Source: Pezizomycotina sp. ARF18 (taxonomy: Eukaryota; Ascomycota). Taken from it: a DNA stretch of 64,000 nucleotides. Shown here one piece after another: positions 38,782-52,130 of the stretch. Under the pieces are notes generated by a model. The model ran no database searches and had not been told where the DNA came from. It saw only the letters and a program-made list of their open reading frames with translations. The position numbers and the translations under genes are program-made. The DNA lies in NCBI GenBank assembly GCA_002224055.1, contig AZLU01000015.1, forward strand, positions 1-64,000. The letters are read 5' to 3'. Positions within the stretch are counted from its first letter, which is position 1. Every line of letters starts with the position of its first letter.

Positions 38782-40245
38782 ATGGCCTGGTCAAGAAAGT
38801 GGATTAACGTAAGTCTCTTCTCAAGCTTATAGTCGCTTAGCCGCGACCCACTCTACAGTGTAAAAAAATTGTTTGTTTCTTCGGTTAACGAGAATTACTC
38901 TCCCAGGAAGATACAGATATATGGTCTTATTCTTTGTGCTAACGGAACAAACCTCTCTCTTCTGCTCAGGGTACATTGTGGTTTCTCGTAGCATTCACAT
39001 TGATACCTGTATGCAACAGAATCTACGTCCGGTTGACGACGGTTAATCGGCCATGGCGTGAGCTTCTCGTCATATTCGCCTGGCTTGTTTTTTAATCAAG
39101 GCTATCGCCCATACTGCTGCCTGGTACCACGTCAACATGCACAACATGCTCGCGCACGAAGCGCCACCGATGCCTGAAGAGATAACATATTATTACAAAG
39201 CGAGTTTGACATGTCCGCTAGCTTTTTCAAACGACTATTTACATATTTGTACTAATGGGGGCAAAACATAGATGGAGTTTATTGTCATGTTCTGTTTACG
39301 AATGGCCTTAACGCCTGCAAAGCCGTTCTCCTCCTCACTTGCCTCGATATATGCAACCGATACGTGTTTCCTAAGATATGGTGGAGCATCATGGTGACGT
39401 TCGCCATACTCTTCATAATGGAGTTCGGAGTGGCGACCATTTGGTTCTTCCTGCAATGCTTTCCGGACCACTGGATGCTTACTGGTAATTGAACACTATA
39501 CGTGATATATCAAGGGCCTTGTCTCTTGAGGTTTAGGAAGCTAATTTTTTTCCCTCAAACCGACAGGAGCTCGACCGCGGTTTGTTACAACACTAACTAC
39601 AACTTGACTCTTTGGACGACGAACGCCGGCACAGATATTATGCGTATGTAAAAAATCAGAAATTTCATTTTCTCTTTATTTTTCTTTGATATATATATAT
39701 ATATATCATAATGCTGTTTATTCTTTGAGCTGATCTTGCATCGTGAAAGTCACCATCATACCCCTCGTCCTGGTCTCCCATCTTAAATCTCTCGGCCGCG
39801 CTAAAAAGATCGGTGTCGCCGCCATGTTTGCGGTTGGTTTCGTCAACGTCCTAGCGGTCGTGACCGGTATGGTCGCCTTCCTGATACCGCGCTACTGGAA
39901 GAAATCGGACGCGGCGAAGACCTTGAAAACCTGGAACGGCAAAGGGCTCGACGTCTTCATGAACGTCCTCGTCTCCCGACAGCCATCATCGTCGTCTGCG
40001 TCCCGCAGTTGCGCCACTTCGGCAATTGGAATGCCGACCGAAAGGCGGCGGCTTCCCCTTCCGAACCCCCCTCTTGGACCTTTAAGGGGCCCTCCAACGA
40101 CGAAAGCACTATTGCATGCTCGGACCGGACGAAGACTGGAAATATCATTAATGGTATCAAACCCGCGGACGAGGAGAACCCGTTCATCATTACTCAGAAG
40201 CTGGTTCCCGAGCCCACTGTTCTCCCGCGTAATGATATCTCGTGA
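38782..40245 (+). CDS. Fungal rhodopsin-domain (Pth11-like) seven-helix membrane protein
   Basis: Exon 1 is ATG..AAC at 38782-38808 (MAWSRKWIN), followed by a 161-bp intron with GTAAGT donor and TCTGCTCAG acceptor at 38969. The reading continues GTLWFLVAFTLIPVCNRIYV (helix 1), RLTTVNRPWRELLVIFAWLVF (helix 2), KAIAHTAAWYHVNMHNM, ACKAVLLLTCLDICNRY (helix 3), WWSIMVTFAILFIMEFGVA (helix 4), SSTAVCYNTNYNLTLWTTNA with GTDIM (the loop and helix 5 start; the family has a Cys and an N..TD motif here), KKIGVAAMFAVGFVNVLAVV (helix 6) and TAIIVVCVPQLRHFGNWNAD (helix 7). A Ser/Pro-rich cytosolic tail ends at 40245. Two more short introns are likely, one starting GTAATTG near 39485 and one starting GTATGT near 39640. 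Family members act at the plasma membrane as putative sensors. The gene is the only one inside the right-hand repeat array. At least two frame slips occur. Confidence 0.7.
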
Positions 40246-40259
40246 TATTTAGTAATTAA

Positions 40260-43200
40260 AAATACTGGATTTCCTTTTTGAAACTTTTGTATAATGGATA
40301 ATTGAAAGAAATTTGCCTGATGTTTAATTGTTGGCAGGAAGAGCTCACCAACGCTACACTCCGGAATGGAAAGTTTATTCAATGTATTATTAATTGTATA
40401 ATACTTTTTTAGCAAACGTAAAGACGTAGGTTCTTTTTTTTTTTTTTTTTGCTTTAGTGTTAGTTAAGAAGATACGAAGTAGGTGTATATATATATATAA
40501 TGGGCTTCAAAATAGCTGGCGCGAGGACCACAATTTGACCCGAAGCGGACCGGGTTTGTGTATATAGCGTTTGCAAGCTTTTCGGGAATTACGCTTTGCA
40601 TATCGGAAAATTACTGTCCTGTGCAGAATACCGAATATGCTAGTATCTGATATGATCTCGTAGGAGACTATCGACACCTGTAGGGATACAGAGAGTGTAC
40701 TGTGTATCGAAACCGTCCTTAGGTTACTGTTAGGTTTCGATATCGTATATTCTTGGATATGCTCTCTTATGCCCAGTAAGAGGCTAAAGCTATTGCGAGT
40801 TTTCGAGTCAATGCCTGCGCGGGAAGCAGTATAGACGTTGCGTACGAAAACCCTTCCGGGCCTAGTTGGATGACCTACTTATATCAGGGGGAACCTCGGG
40901 AACATGCCCCTCGATTCGGGAGTGTTGTGGTCTACAACACTATCACCAGCATCCGGAAGTACTCAAATAGGAAATATAATCATATCTCCCGCACTATTGC
41001 ACTACCGAGCACTTTCTACTGCTTCGAACGCCTAAGCTCAAGACTACTTTTAGGAGCAGCCGTATCCTGCTTTCTAGAGGCTTCCATATTTTGCATAGAT
41101 TTTTATCTTGAGGCTCCATAGGAAGCATTCCCCTGGTTACTATGTTATCTAGACCACCAAGCGTCGTAGTTGTGTAAAAAGCCTTGCTTTGCACTCTACG
41201 GCTGGAGCTGATCGCGTGTTCGCTCATATTTCGCATGAGGATAAAGTGTAAAGCTTAGTAGTAGCACTTTTATTTGGAGATTTCTCTCTTGCGACTTGTC
41301 AATGATCAATATAGTCCCTCAACGCTTAAGATCATTCTCTATACGCCCCGTGGGAATCGACGTATTCTTTCACAAATTCCTCGTCAATAGTCCAATCGCG
41401 GCTGTCGGCTGCTCCTCCGTGTCCCCATTAAACACCAATAAGAGTATTCTTTCTTCAAGGCTCAATCACACGCAATACTACTGTCAGGATAATTTTTAAC
41501 GTAGGGTATAAAGCATCCAGTCATCTCACTAACGTTTACTTTATAGTACAATATTGGTACTATATTAGAGAAGTCAGCATCCATAATTGGCAATTTATCT
41601 GTATGCCGGCTGCTATTTTGAAGGTGTGGCTTCTATCGACTGCTCTTATTCGGCTTGACGAAGCTGCGTTCAGGCACTGTATGCATCGGGTAAATGCCAT
41701 CATGTTAACGCTATACGGTCTGGAGTTTATTTGTCAAAGACATTTTTTTGGTATGGAGATGTCCACTATCCTTACTTTATTATCGAGGAGGTAGTCAGAG
41801 AGACTGGATTTAGCGCGATTCAGATAAGGGCATGCGTATACGATACTCGGAGATCAGTATGGTTAGATATATACCCCAATCCCCAGTGAGTTGCTAGCAT
41901 GCCCTTTTGAAGTGTGAGAAATTAGTGAACTATGGCCGCGCGGTTGTGTTCTTGCGTAATTCAATCATTGTATTTGTACATTAATCTTGGGGTTGCCTCA
42001 CTTAGAGTCTATAGTTTTGGGATATTTCACCGTGCTGCTGGTGTCTTCATTATTAACCGCGCATTCGCTAATCTCATTTTTTAATTATCTTATTCGCCTG
42101 ATAAGCAAGAATATAATTCATCTTCCCGAAGGCTAATGCTGGCTCTCTCTGGAAAGTCGACGATCGTACACGGGCCATTTGGAAAACTATGGCTGCCTCC
42201 GAATATCAGAGAAGGCATATCGTCTTCTTCGATGCCTCGTTCAAATTTAGATTCTTGAATTGTTCATGACCATAGCCCGATTATATTTGGGAGGAAACTA
42301 TCAGTATGCAGCGAGATAGGGGTAGCTCCAGTATTTTTTTATTTTTTTATTTTTTCGGGGGGGAGGGCTGTTTCTCTGATGTGCAGCAATACCATGCGAT
42401 TGTGCATATTCATTTACTTCTCCGAAGTGTAACTAAAAGTTTATATGGGCGGCGATAAACTCGTTGAAGCAGTACATGTGTATATATCGTCAACTCACCA
42501 GTATCCACCAAGTTCTTTCAATGACATTGAAGGGAAATCTAATACTATAATAGCTGAGGTGTACCGACTATTCTACCGTGTCTTGAGGAAGCCCTTTAGC
42601 TATTTCTATGGCTGTCTAGGTCGATAATGGTTGATAAAAATAATATCAGCAGCTGAGATTATTTGCTATTCAGCACGCGTGCCACCCCAAAATGACGGGA
42701 CCCTTGGGAATTTAGATAGTTTGATGCGTTTTATCCGTTTGGTTCCCTTGGACGGATTATTTCTCAAGTATTACCGTGCAATAATCAGCTTTTTCGGAAG
42801 GTAATCTATCGCCGCAGCCCGAATTCTCTCGGTTTCGTAGAACCGCTTAGCCGCTTTGAAAGTTAATCGGATTTGGTTATTTATGCAAGGGACAATATTC
42901 TCCTCCTCCCGTATCACTTCTCACAGAGGCTTCAGTATCCTTTCACGCTGCCGCCTCCAAACTCGTGGATAGTTGCAATAAGTGCTATTAGAACGCATTT
43001 ATAAATTGAAAATCCACCAAAGTCCAGCTCTTTGGTACGTTACTAGCTCAGCAAAACAAATATACGGGAGGTTGTGTGTTTAGTTTATCTAGGTAGTTCT
43101 CGAGGTTCTATGTCTCGGGAACTTTCTTCCATATAGAGTCCCTTACTTGAGCATTCACCCGCTGTATAAAATTTTTAGGCGTTGCAGCAAAAGACGAAGC

Positions 43201-46200
43201 TCGTATGAGAGGAGTTTACGGTTTTGAAGCCGTATGAGATGTAGCGATGCAGCCAGTCATTCATATTATCTTGTAACGAGTGTACCATAGTTTCTACAGA
43301 ATTTATAGAACCCATTCAGACTGCGCCGCCTCTCTTTTTCTCGAGCTACACGATATCGCGTGGAGTTCGTCTAAAATCGAAAGTAGTGGAAGAATATGTT
43401 GTTTGAGCCATATTTCGGTGAACGTCTTTTCACCCGCGTTTATTTAATTGATTGATGGATTACTTTTCTTTATCTGAGAATCCAGGCTCCTGTACGGGCA
43501 ATTTCACGGTGGGAATAGCTTTTCGCCGTCAGAATAGCTCTCAATACGGTCTACGAAGTATGAAGTTCTCGTGCTATCGTTCATAATAAACATAACAGCG
43601 AATATCGCGTTGGCATGGCGTCATTATTGGTGATACATATCTTCCATCAAGAGCATGTATTGAATATCCGAGTCCTCTGAACTCCCCTTTTTTTAGTATG
43701 CAACGACGTACGCTTCTGGCAATGTATACATCATAAACAGCGCTGGGTCGGAGTTTATGCAGTTAAGGTCTCACTGTCGAAGGAAATTGTAGCTATGTGA
43801 CATGACCCGTGGCTCTATTTGATATCCTAAGAGCTAGATGTGGTCAAACGGATTGAATTGGGCGTAATTCCGATAATAACATGCATATAAAGCACCCAGG
43901 TTTGTCTTCATTCAGGTCAATAGATGTATGCTCTTTCGTTAGCGAGGAAGATGAATTATCCCGTTTCGGTGACTATACAGATTTACGGCTGGAACATGGA
44001 GTTTTGTATAATTTCCTAATCTCTTTGCTATCCTAGATTGAGAATAATCCCCGTCGCTCGAATTGTGGCTATGTTTGAGGGCAAAAAAGATGCTCCTGAC
44101 GTTTTCATTATAAAATTATCTGGATACCTTGTTTCGATTTACTATTAAGCTAAGTTTATTCTCCCCAAAGACAATACCGGCTCCAGACGGGCGATTGACG
44201 ATTACACACGACCAATCCACGGCGCTATGGTTGGTCTTTGTGTCGGAGAAGGCCTATTTTCCGGTTTCACGTTTCGCTCAGAATTCTCTCTTGGTATGGT
44301 CGGCGACCTTAAGATGCTTTCTTTTTCATGGGCAAAATATCGGTATGCGGCAAGATGTGATAGCGCCAGTATGTCGGGGTCTCTGATCTGCTGCGATATC
44401 ATGTCATCCTCGATATTTTTTTGCTTCTCAGATGTGCGACTAAATGGTTTCAAAGGGATATTATACATGGCGCAGAGGTACCGCATGTAAATATACTGTT
44501 GACGAGGCATGCGTCTACTGAGGCTTTCTCATGAGACCGAAGATAAATTTCAATACTACCATTGTAATATGGCCGAGATTTATTTCCTGCTCTGCCTATG
44601 TCCGGAGGCTGATCTAGTTCTCTCGATGCCCGACTTCTTTAGACGTAATTTAGAAATATCACCGCAGACCTTTTGCTCTCCTGTACACACGACACATCAG
44701 ACCAATACGCGAGCGCAAGTGAAACTATGCATCTGGAACCATGCGATTTTCTCTTCGGGCGGCTGTAGAGATGTTTTCTCACGGGCTATCGCGCGCTCCC
44801 AAATTCTACGGTGGTGCGCTATGAGGGCTTTGCTTGCCGTAGCACTTTAGAAGCCGATTAGCCATCTCGAAGTTAATTAAACTGTGTTATACTCGCAACG
44901 TGAATATCCTGGTCCTGCCTTCTCCGAGATGCTTCGATACCTTTCCTCCGTACTATGTATCTTTTGCCGATGATTGTAGGGAATGTTGATAGTAACCGAA
45001 GCCTAAATATCGGGAATGAGGATAAAATGTTTGCTTCTATGAGATGCTTGGTCGTGTCGTGATATAGATAACGACTCTAAGTACTATCTTCGAGGCTCCA
45101 CAGTGTTCTCGATGATTCATTTATATCTCTTCAGGCTGTTTCTGAATTATGCCTCGTGCAGTGCAGACCTTTCGCCCATGTATGTACAGCAGGACGCGGG
45201 GGTACGAGTTTAAAGAAAGAATACAAAATTCATGCACACCGGTCAAGTTCCTTCAATCAAACGGTATGGTGCGGCGCGACCCGGGCTGATAATTGAAATA
45301 CGGGAATCGCGTCGGCGGAGGGCGGCTATCCGGGATTTCCGGTTCGGCGGTTTCAGCAAAGAGTATCGACCACCTTTGGACCGACAGACGGTTATTGAAC
45401 GTACTAAGTTATCGTATCCAACTTTAACTTAGCTTCTGATAGATTTTGATATCTCGGGAGTCCTAACGACTCGACTGCGACTCTTTACTTGATTGCAATA
45501 GATATCACAGGGTGATCCATTTTATTTGATGTATGAAGTCGAGAGCAATAGCAAACTACTCTCCTTTTTCTAAGTTTATCCGGAGGTTTGGGAGATTTCC
45601 CAGATACTGCTGGATATGACAGGGGATTCCAATTAAAATTAAATTAGGGCTATGTAATGTCCGCTGGAGAGCGACTGTCGTCCACTGGATATTGTCTCTC
45701 ATTCGTATGCTGTTGCCTCGCATCGCAATAAGTAAATTATGACCCTTCCCTCCATATTCCTGATCAAGGCGCCAATGCTTCACCAAATATACGAAGTTGC
45801 GTTTCGTGAGAGAATCTTTATATGCGAATGGAGCTATAATAGCCTCTTAGTATGGGCCGTTTCCGAAAATTACGGTGCGTAGATAGTATGCCACTCGACT
45901 ACATCCCACCTTAAACTGTCTATGCAATTGCGGGTACGCTATTCGTATTATAGACGGAGTTAATATCGTAGGTTTCGTGCGGATGGGTAGTTTATAATCA
46001 CAATGCTTTTTAAATGTAATAATCTCACTTCTGTTCTATGAAAATGGTCCTTTAACAATTGATAAGGTGTTGCATGTCGAGTCCTTTTGTCCATTGAAGG
46101 TGAGATCCCGCAGTGATTTGAAGTTTATGCAAATTAGTGAGCGAATTTGTTTGTGAATTATTTGTCGGTAAAGTGTCTACTTTTCTTATCTCGAAAAGAG

Positions 46201-49200
46201 GAAGGAATTAAAAAAGAAAAAAAAAAAAAAATGGAAGGCCTATAAGTATGGCGTAAAAACGCTACATATATAAAAAAAAAATTACATAGTCCTTCAAATT
46301 CCACCGTCTACTGGCGAATTCTACACTAAAATGAGAGCTTCGATCGTTGTAATATCTTTGAAAGCCGAGAAGCCGCTTCGGAGTTACTCGAGTTGTGTTT
46401 TATCTATAACGAGGATTTTTTCTCCTCGCTTCTCCGACATGCTTCGGTACCTTTTCACTACGCCCTCTCTAAGCTTGTAGATAGGGTTTAATAAAAGCTA
46501 TTAGAGCTGTTATGAGCGATGGAGATACCAGACTCCTAGGGGATGCTGCTGGTTACATAATGATACGATCACCGCTGTATTATGGTCGGGCTCTTTGGAT
46601 GATTCTTGAGTATTCGTGCCTTATCGGGCAGCTCCCTTGAATAAGCCATTCTCAATTATCCTCTGAATTTCATAATATATAGGCGCTGACCCAAGAGACG
46701 GGATTTATAACTCCTGTCGAAGAATAAAATCTGTACAATAAACCAAGATGCGTCTTAATATGTACAGCACTGCGTGGGGTGGTGTTAGCAAGCAGCGGTA
46801 TCTAAGCGATTTTGAATAACGGAGTCTTGATATGCGAAGCGGTCGTAGCACCCTTGTAACTGACCTCTTACTGGTTTTATATTCGGAAAGCTTAACTTCT
46901 ACGATTCTCTACATGATCGCAGTTGATATCGCGGCGCGGTTCTTTTACTTCAGTGTATGCATTCTGCGTGTATTGAATGTTACTTCCCTTTCTCAGCTTA
47001 TGTGATATTTCCAACGGTTTCCTGAACATTACCCAATATGAGACGGAGCTCGGTGCGGATTAAATTACAGCTGTGGCCGATCATGCGAGGGCGATTGTCG
47101 TTTACTGATTTTTGCATCTCGCTCGTATGCGGATGTGTTGCATCTCAGCAAGTAAAGTATGAGTCTTCTTTCCTCAGTCTAGGTCGACGCATGATATTTC
47201 ATGGATCTTAAGAAGACTTCTTTCGTATCCAAGGGGAGTGCTATCTTTTTGCACGTGGAAAAACAAACGCCTTTTGATATCGGCCGTGTCCAGGTTTCTG
47301 CGCATAGATTCTATTCTGCGGCTTTGAATCGACGCTCGCTATCATATCCGATAACTTTGTGCTGTGTGTATACACGTATTATGGCTATAATGCTAAAGCT
47401 TAGATATATGTTATATTAATAATGCCCGCATAATCAGTTAATCGCGTGTATATTTCGTTTTGCCACGGTCTCTTTCATCATCGGTAAGAGAAATGAAGTC
47501 TTGTGAAATGAAGTCTGATAACGGTTGAAGGTCTATGTGTAATATGTAGCGGTCGTTCGTTGTTTATTTCTGAGTATCGAAAGTAGTGGAAGAATATGTC
47601 TTTGGGTGATTTGTTAGTGGATTTCTACTTGAATATATATTGTTTCAAAGCTCTACAACCTTCAGAACTTTTATCGTGGTTGGGAGTCTTCTGTTCAACA
47701 GTACCATAAGTATGGACCGAAATCTGTTCGTCCAAAATCGTCTTTATTCCTCTCTTCCTAAAAGTTTTCGGTTTTAGGGCGCGGATAGGAAATCCAGGTT
47801 ATGTGGGGGTCAGGTTCTAACTCCGCCGGCCGTAGCACGATATGGCTCCAATCTATACCACGCCCATAACGAATTATCGTTAGTTCTAGAGTAGCTTGAA
47901 GTCAGCCCCTACTTATAGAGAAAAATCTCCACAATAAAGGGACAGGCGCACTGGAAGGCTTTGGATATCACGCGGGGTTCTTAACACGCCATACGAAACT
48001 TCGCTTAGATGAGGTCTAGTGCCTGCCTCCCTAATTTATCATAGTAGCGGTTATCTTTGGTAGATCGATCCGATCGGTACTGAGATATGTCATGCCTTTG
48101 TTAGAGGCTCAAGAAACAAGTATAATGTTATTTCGTGTTGTGCAGAATTTAACAAGCCCCTTTAGGTCTTACCAGGCCTGCTATCCTCGGTCGCGACTCA
48201 CTTCACCCGCCGTCCTATACGTCAATGTTTAGAAGCGAAGCCATTGAAAGCAAATACTATATTGCGTTCAATAGCTGGCCTTTGTGTCGAAGCTATAAGT
48301 TACGACGTCGACTTTTTTTGGGCTTTCATAGTCCACTCTCTCGCGAGCCTGTCTCTGAATAATTTACTACGCTCATGTCTAGCTGGTCGCATATCGGTTG
48401 AAGCCGGGGATTCTCTAAGCCAGGTACTTACTGGTTATCCGGAGAAAAGATCTCTTTCTAAGGTAGAAGAAGTATTAACCACGTATGCATCTTCTATAAC
48501 GCCGGCGGTATTGTTTGTAGTACGACGGGAATGTTTGTCGAGCCCTCGATATTGAGCACTATACCTCGAACCTATTCAAATGCTACCTTAAGCCATTTTT
48601 GTCGCGTTTAGAATGGCTGTTCTACGTCAAGAGACAGCTTGTCTCTTAACTTAACTCAAGAGCCATTATCCATAATCTGGCGATGTCCGGTTAAGAAATG
48701 TTTGTTATATAAGCACCCAGTTGATTTGAGGTCCATAAATTAAAGACGAGATCGAGCGTCGACTCCTCGAATAATGGATGTTCTCCAGTTTTCTCTACTA
48801 ATCAGACCAGAATAACCGTTCCACAAACCTCTATGTGCTCAGGACTGAAGCATCATTATACTATACCCTTTAGCCCGCCTGCTATCTAACGTTTCTACTC
48901 TACTTGTTCATAGGTGGGGTTTTTTATACCGGTTCAAGGCCTTGAAGTTGTGACACAGAGATGGAAAAACCCCAGTATGGAAGCCCGAGTAGGAAAATTA
49001 AGAGGACTCTTAAATATCAGTCCCTGGTAGAATTGACTAACATAACTTCGAGGGCGATGTTTGAGTCGAACTTCTCTACTTCACTTTCTTCCACCAAAAT
49101 CACTCTGTATTTCGACTAGATATTTGTTAACGTCGAAGAAACGGCTTCGTTTTGATCTTGCTCTTTATCTCTCTCTCGTCCTCCTCTTCCAACCCTTTCT

Positions 49201-51600
49201 AGTTGTAATTATATCTCCCTATCATCGTCTAATTCTCTTCTCTACGTAATTATGGCCAAATGATGTGTTCTTCTTTTAAAATATAAGTCGAATATGCTCA
49301 CCCCATACGCTTCTGCTCTTTTTTTCCTTTTCTTGTCTGTAATTATATCTACGGCCCAGGCGTTCGTTCTCTGTAGTATCCGGCTTCCGGCACGCCCTCA
49401 GATATCTTTGGAATGCTTTCTAGTATGGATTGTGAATGCTTTCAGGTACTACAATATGATACCATAGTTTTATCCTAATTTTTTATAAAGCAACATTGGC
49501 AAGCGGTTTTGCCATTTCTCGATTGATTTTATAAGCAGCCGCTCGCTCTCCACAGAACCAAAATGGTTTAAAATATAATAAACTTATTTGCCCGTAGAGG
49601 GTCGTGTTGTGTAGACCCTCCACTGCAGGCTTACGAATTTGTGGTTGGGTTTATCTGCTGCTTTCGGTTTTGAGATAAGTAGAATCCGTCTAACTCGAGA
49701 TCTCCTTGAGGACTTTGATCATTTGGGAAAAATAGGGCCGGTAATTGTCTTTATAAACGAGCATTTTCATCGCCTAGATCGATCATGGGTCTCAATGTTG
49801 AGGGGTACGTGATCTGCGCGCGAGGGTTAAGTGTATTAGATATTGTCGACCTTCTTGACTTCGTTGCCATGCTTCGTATACTCCGATGGACTCTTCTTTC
49901 TTCCTTTCTCCCTGTTCTTTTACCAGAGGCTGCTCCCCATCCCCTCCCTTATTAATCATTGAAATGGGGGATTTATGCTTTTACAGCGGAACCCTGCCGT
50001 CGATACGCTGACGCTGAATGCGTCGCTTGCTCCTCCGTGCTACGAGACTCGGGATCATCTGAACGTTTTTGCGATGATTTATCGCTCGAGGTAACATAAA
50101 CTGTAGTAGATTAATCCGTGATATCTAAACTTCGGGTTATTAAATCGAACACATAATGCTGTTTGTATTTTAAGAATGTATACCCGATCACGATTACAAC
50201 GCTGATATTATACCCGTTGTTTTAAGTGCGATCTGAGTGTATAGGCTCCGCCTCTCCTTTTTAGCTCCTACAGAGGTCTGGATCTCGATTGATCTTCAAC
50301 GCCCCATAGAGCTTTCAAGGCGTTTACTTTTATTTTATTGGATAATTCAAGATATCTAAGAGCCTTAGCAGTGTTCTGGCTGCCGGCCTCTAGATCGAGA
50401 AATATCATTTGATACAATGTCTGCCGATTAATATCAATCGTTCACATCCACAACGCACCCCTAACAGTTTTGCCATAACATTCAGTTTTGGTGCGAAATA
50501 TATGCTTGGGAAGTAGTTATGCTTAGTGCTGTGCTGCGTGCGTGCCTGCAACACCCATTCGATGAGCCCAAATATCGTGGACGGTTTCCTCAATGGTTCG
50601 GTGTTTAGTATGGCATGAATGTACCCACGAGTTCGGGCTGTTGCAAACTCGGTAGAATGCCGGCCGAGATGAATACCGAAATATTTCACTGCTATTTTGC
50701 CAGAGCTTTCTACTCATGGCTGGGAATAGATGAAAATGAGGCTTTTTAGGCAGATATTGATCTTCCGAGATTATGCTCGAAATCGAAATGTTCTTCAAAG
50801 TTTCTATGAGTTGTGCGTCTCACCGCGTCATATCTCATTCGACCATACACACATTGAAGTTTTCTTGAGGCACATAATAATTTTCAGAACCTCTCTAGGC
50901 GTCGATGACTTTGAGTATAGTCTTAAAGCTACAGATCTCAATGAAATCGGCGTTACCCTTAACTTTCTTCTTGGCTAAAACTTTACGCTATGGACCGGCG
51001 CACGTTTTGCAATGAGTGGGTTATATTCCACCTAATACATTGTCATTTATACATTATTAACGTTTGTGTACTAAATATTCTTACCCTCCGAGTGACCTTG
51101 AATCTGAGGGGAGGTTTGCAGTTTCGCTGTATCATAGAGGCCCTCCGCACTTGGATTCGGATACCAGTATATAGGATTACCTATATTAAGCCAAAAACGT
51201 GATGGGATATCTCATCGGAAGCGGTCGCCAGGAAAGAGCAGCTGTATAATAATAGCGAAGAGGAAATTTGCAATCGTCTCTTTGGATATATCCGCGCAGT
51301 ATCTAAAGTCTAGCTGGAATCTCTTAGAAATTTCATGACCTGCCAATGCATATTTCGAGAATGTCCTGGATATCATTACTTGTTAGTCTGTAGACTGATC
51401 ATACGGCGTCAAGCGTATCGAACCAAGATTCGCGTGGTATCAGGCGACGTCGTGTAAGCGTCAATTGATTGAGCTAATTTATAGTCTTAATACGAGGTTC
51501 GCTAGAAAATCAACCGTTCCTATCGTAGAACGGAACAGTAGTACTAGACTGGCATTGGCAGCCCTTGTTATTATTAATGCGGTGTAAGGTTCATTTGAAA
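40260..51600 (-). repeat. Highly diverged tandem satellite-like array, minus orientation (right block)
   Basis: Continuation of the array beyond the rhodopsin gene. The clearest internal match is GAGGCTTCAGTATCCTTTCA near 42927 and ATGCTTCGGTACCTTTTCAC near 46440, where the following 50 bp also align (GATAG, then AATAA, then GCTATTAGARC). A third copy begins ATGCTTCGATACCTTTCC near 44929. A 23-bp identical word occurs at 43377 and 47577. I could not set the right border precisely; the last convincing anchors are before about 51.5 kb. No reliable gene is seen inside, although frames of up to 113 codons exist. Confidence 0.5.
42334..42363 (-). repeat. T-rich run followed by G-run
   Basis: Three T-runs split by single A residues and then CGGGGGGG, the third instance of the T-then-G block that mirrors the C-then-A block of the left array. 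Confidence 0.65.
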
Positions 51601-52130
51601 ATTTCGATTTTCGATTGCCGCTCTTCTGTTAAAATAAAATTTTTTCTGGTTGTGATTTTAGACTGTAGCCGCGATAGGTCGTTGAAAAAATGGTCGGTAA
51701 ATTTTTTTTTTCTTTCTTTTTTGCAGGAGCATTTCTGAGTCCCATCAAAAGGTCCGAAAGGTAGCCATACATTGTCTCGTACCCGCCTCTCTCCCCCTTG
51801 CTATCTATAGTAGAGAGGTGGCTACTACGCAAGCCATACTCTTGGTCTTCACGTTAAATATGTATATAGACGTGTATCTCAGCATCTTTGTTATCTTATT
51901 GCCCAAGTATTTAAGTGCATGTTGTATTATTATATTCATTCTTCTACTAAAATTCATAGACGATTCTGTCTTAAATGTCATGCAATTCGTTACAGTCGTT
52001 ATACAAGACGCGCTACTCTAAATATTTTACTATCAATATTAGTATATTTTTCTTCCTCCTCGGAAATCATTGAAGGTTGCTCGTAATTCAAAAATAGGGA
52101 GTAATAGCAATCTTAGTCCAACTAAGGTTT
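51601..52130. other. AT-rich intergenic stretch
   Basis: T-runs near 51700 and a 67-codon hydrophobic frame at 51818-52021 with no family features. It lies downstream of the protease-like gene and should contain its 3' end signals. Confidence 0.35.

Noticed and set aside
48244-48555. 103-codon plus-strand frame inside the repeat array
   Set aside because: Isolated, no motif, and inside non-coding repeat DNA.
50405-50798. Minus-strand frames with KYFGIHLGR, faintly like a LINE reverse-transcriptase tail
   Set aside because: No catalytic motif and no neighbouring element parts; the match is too short to support.
12390-51600. CRISPR-like or minisatellite reading of the repeats
   Set aside because: No identical short repeats with unique spacers; units are long and diverged.
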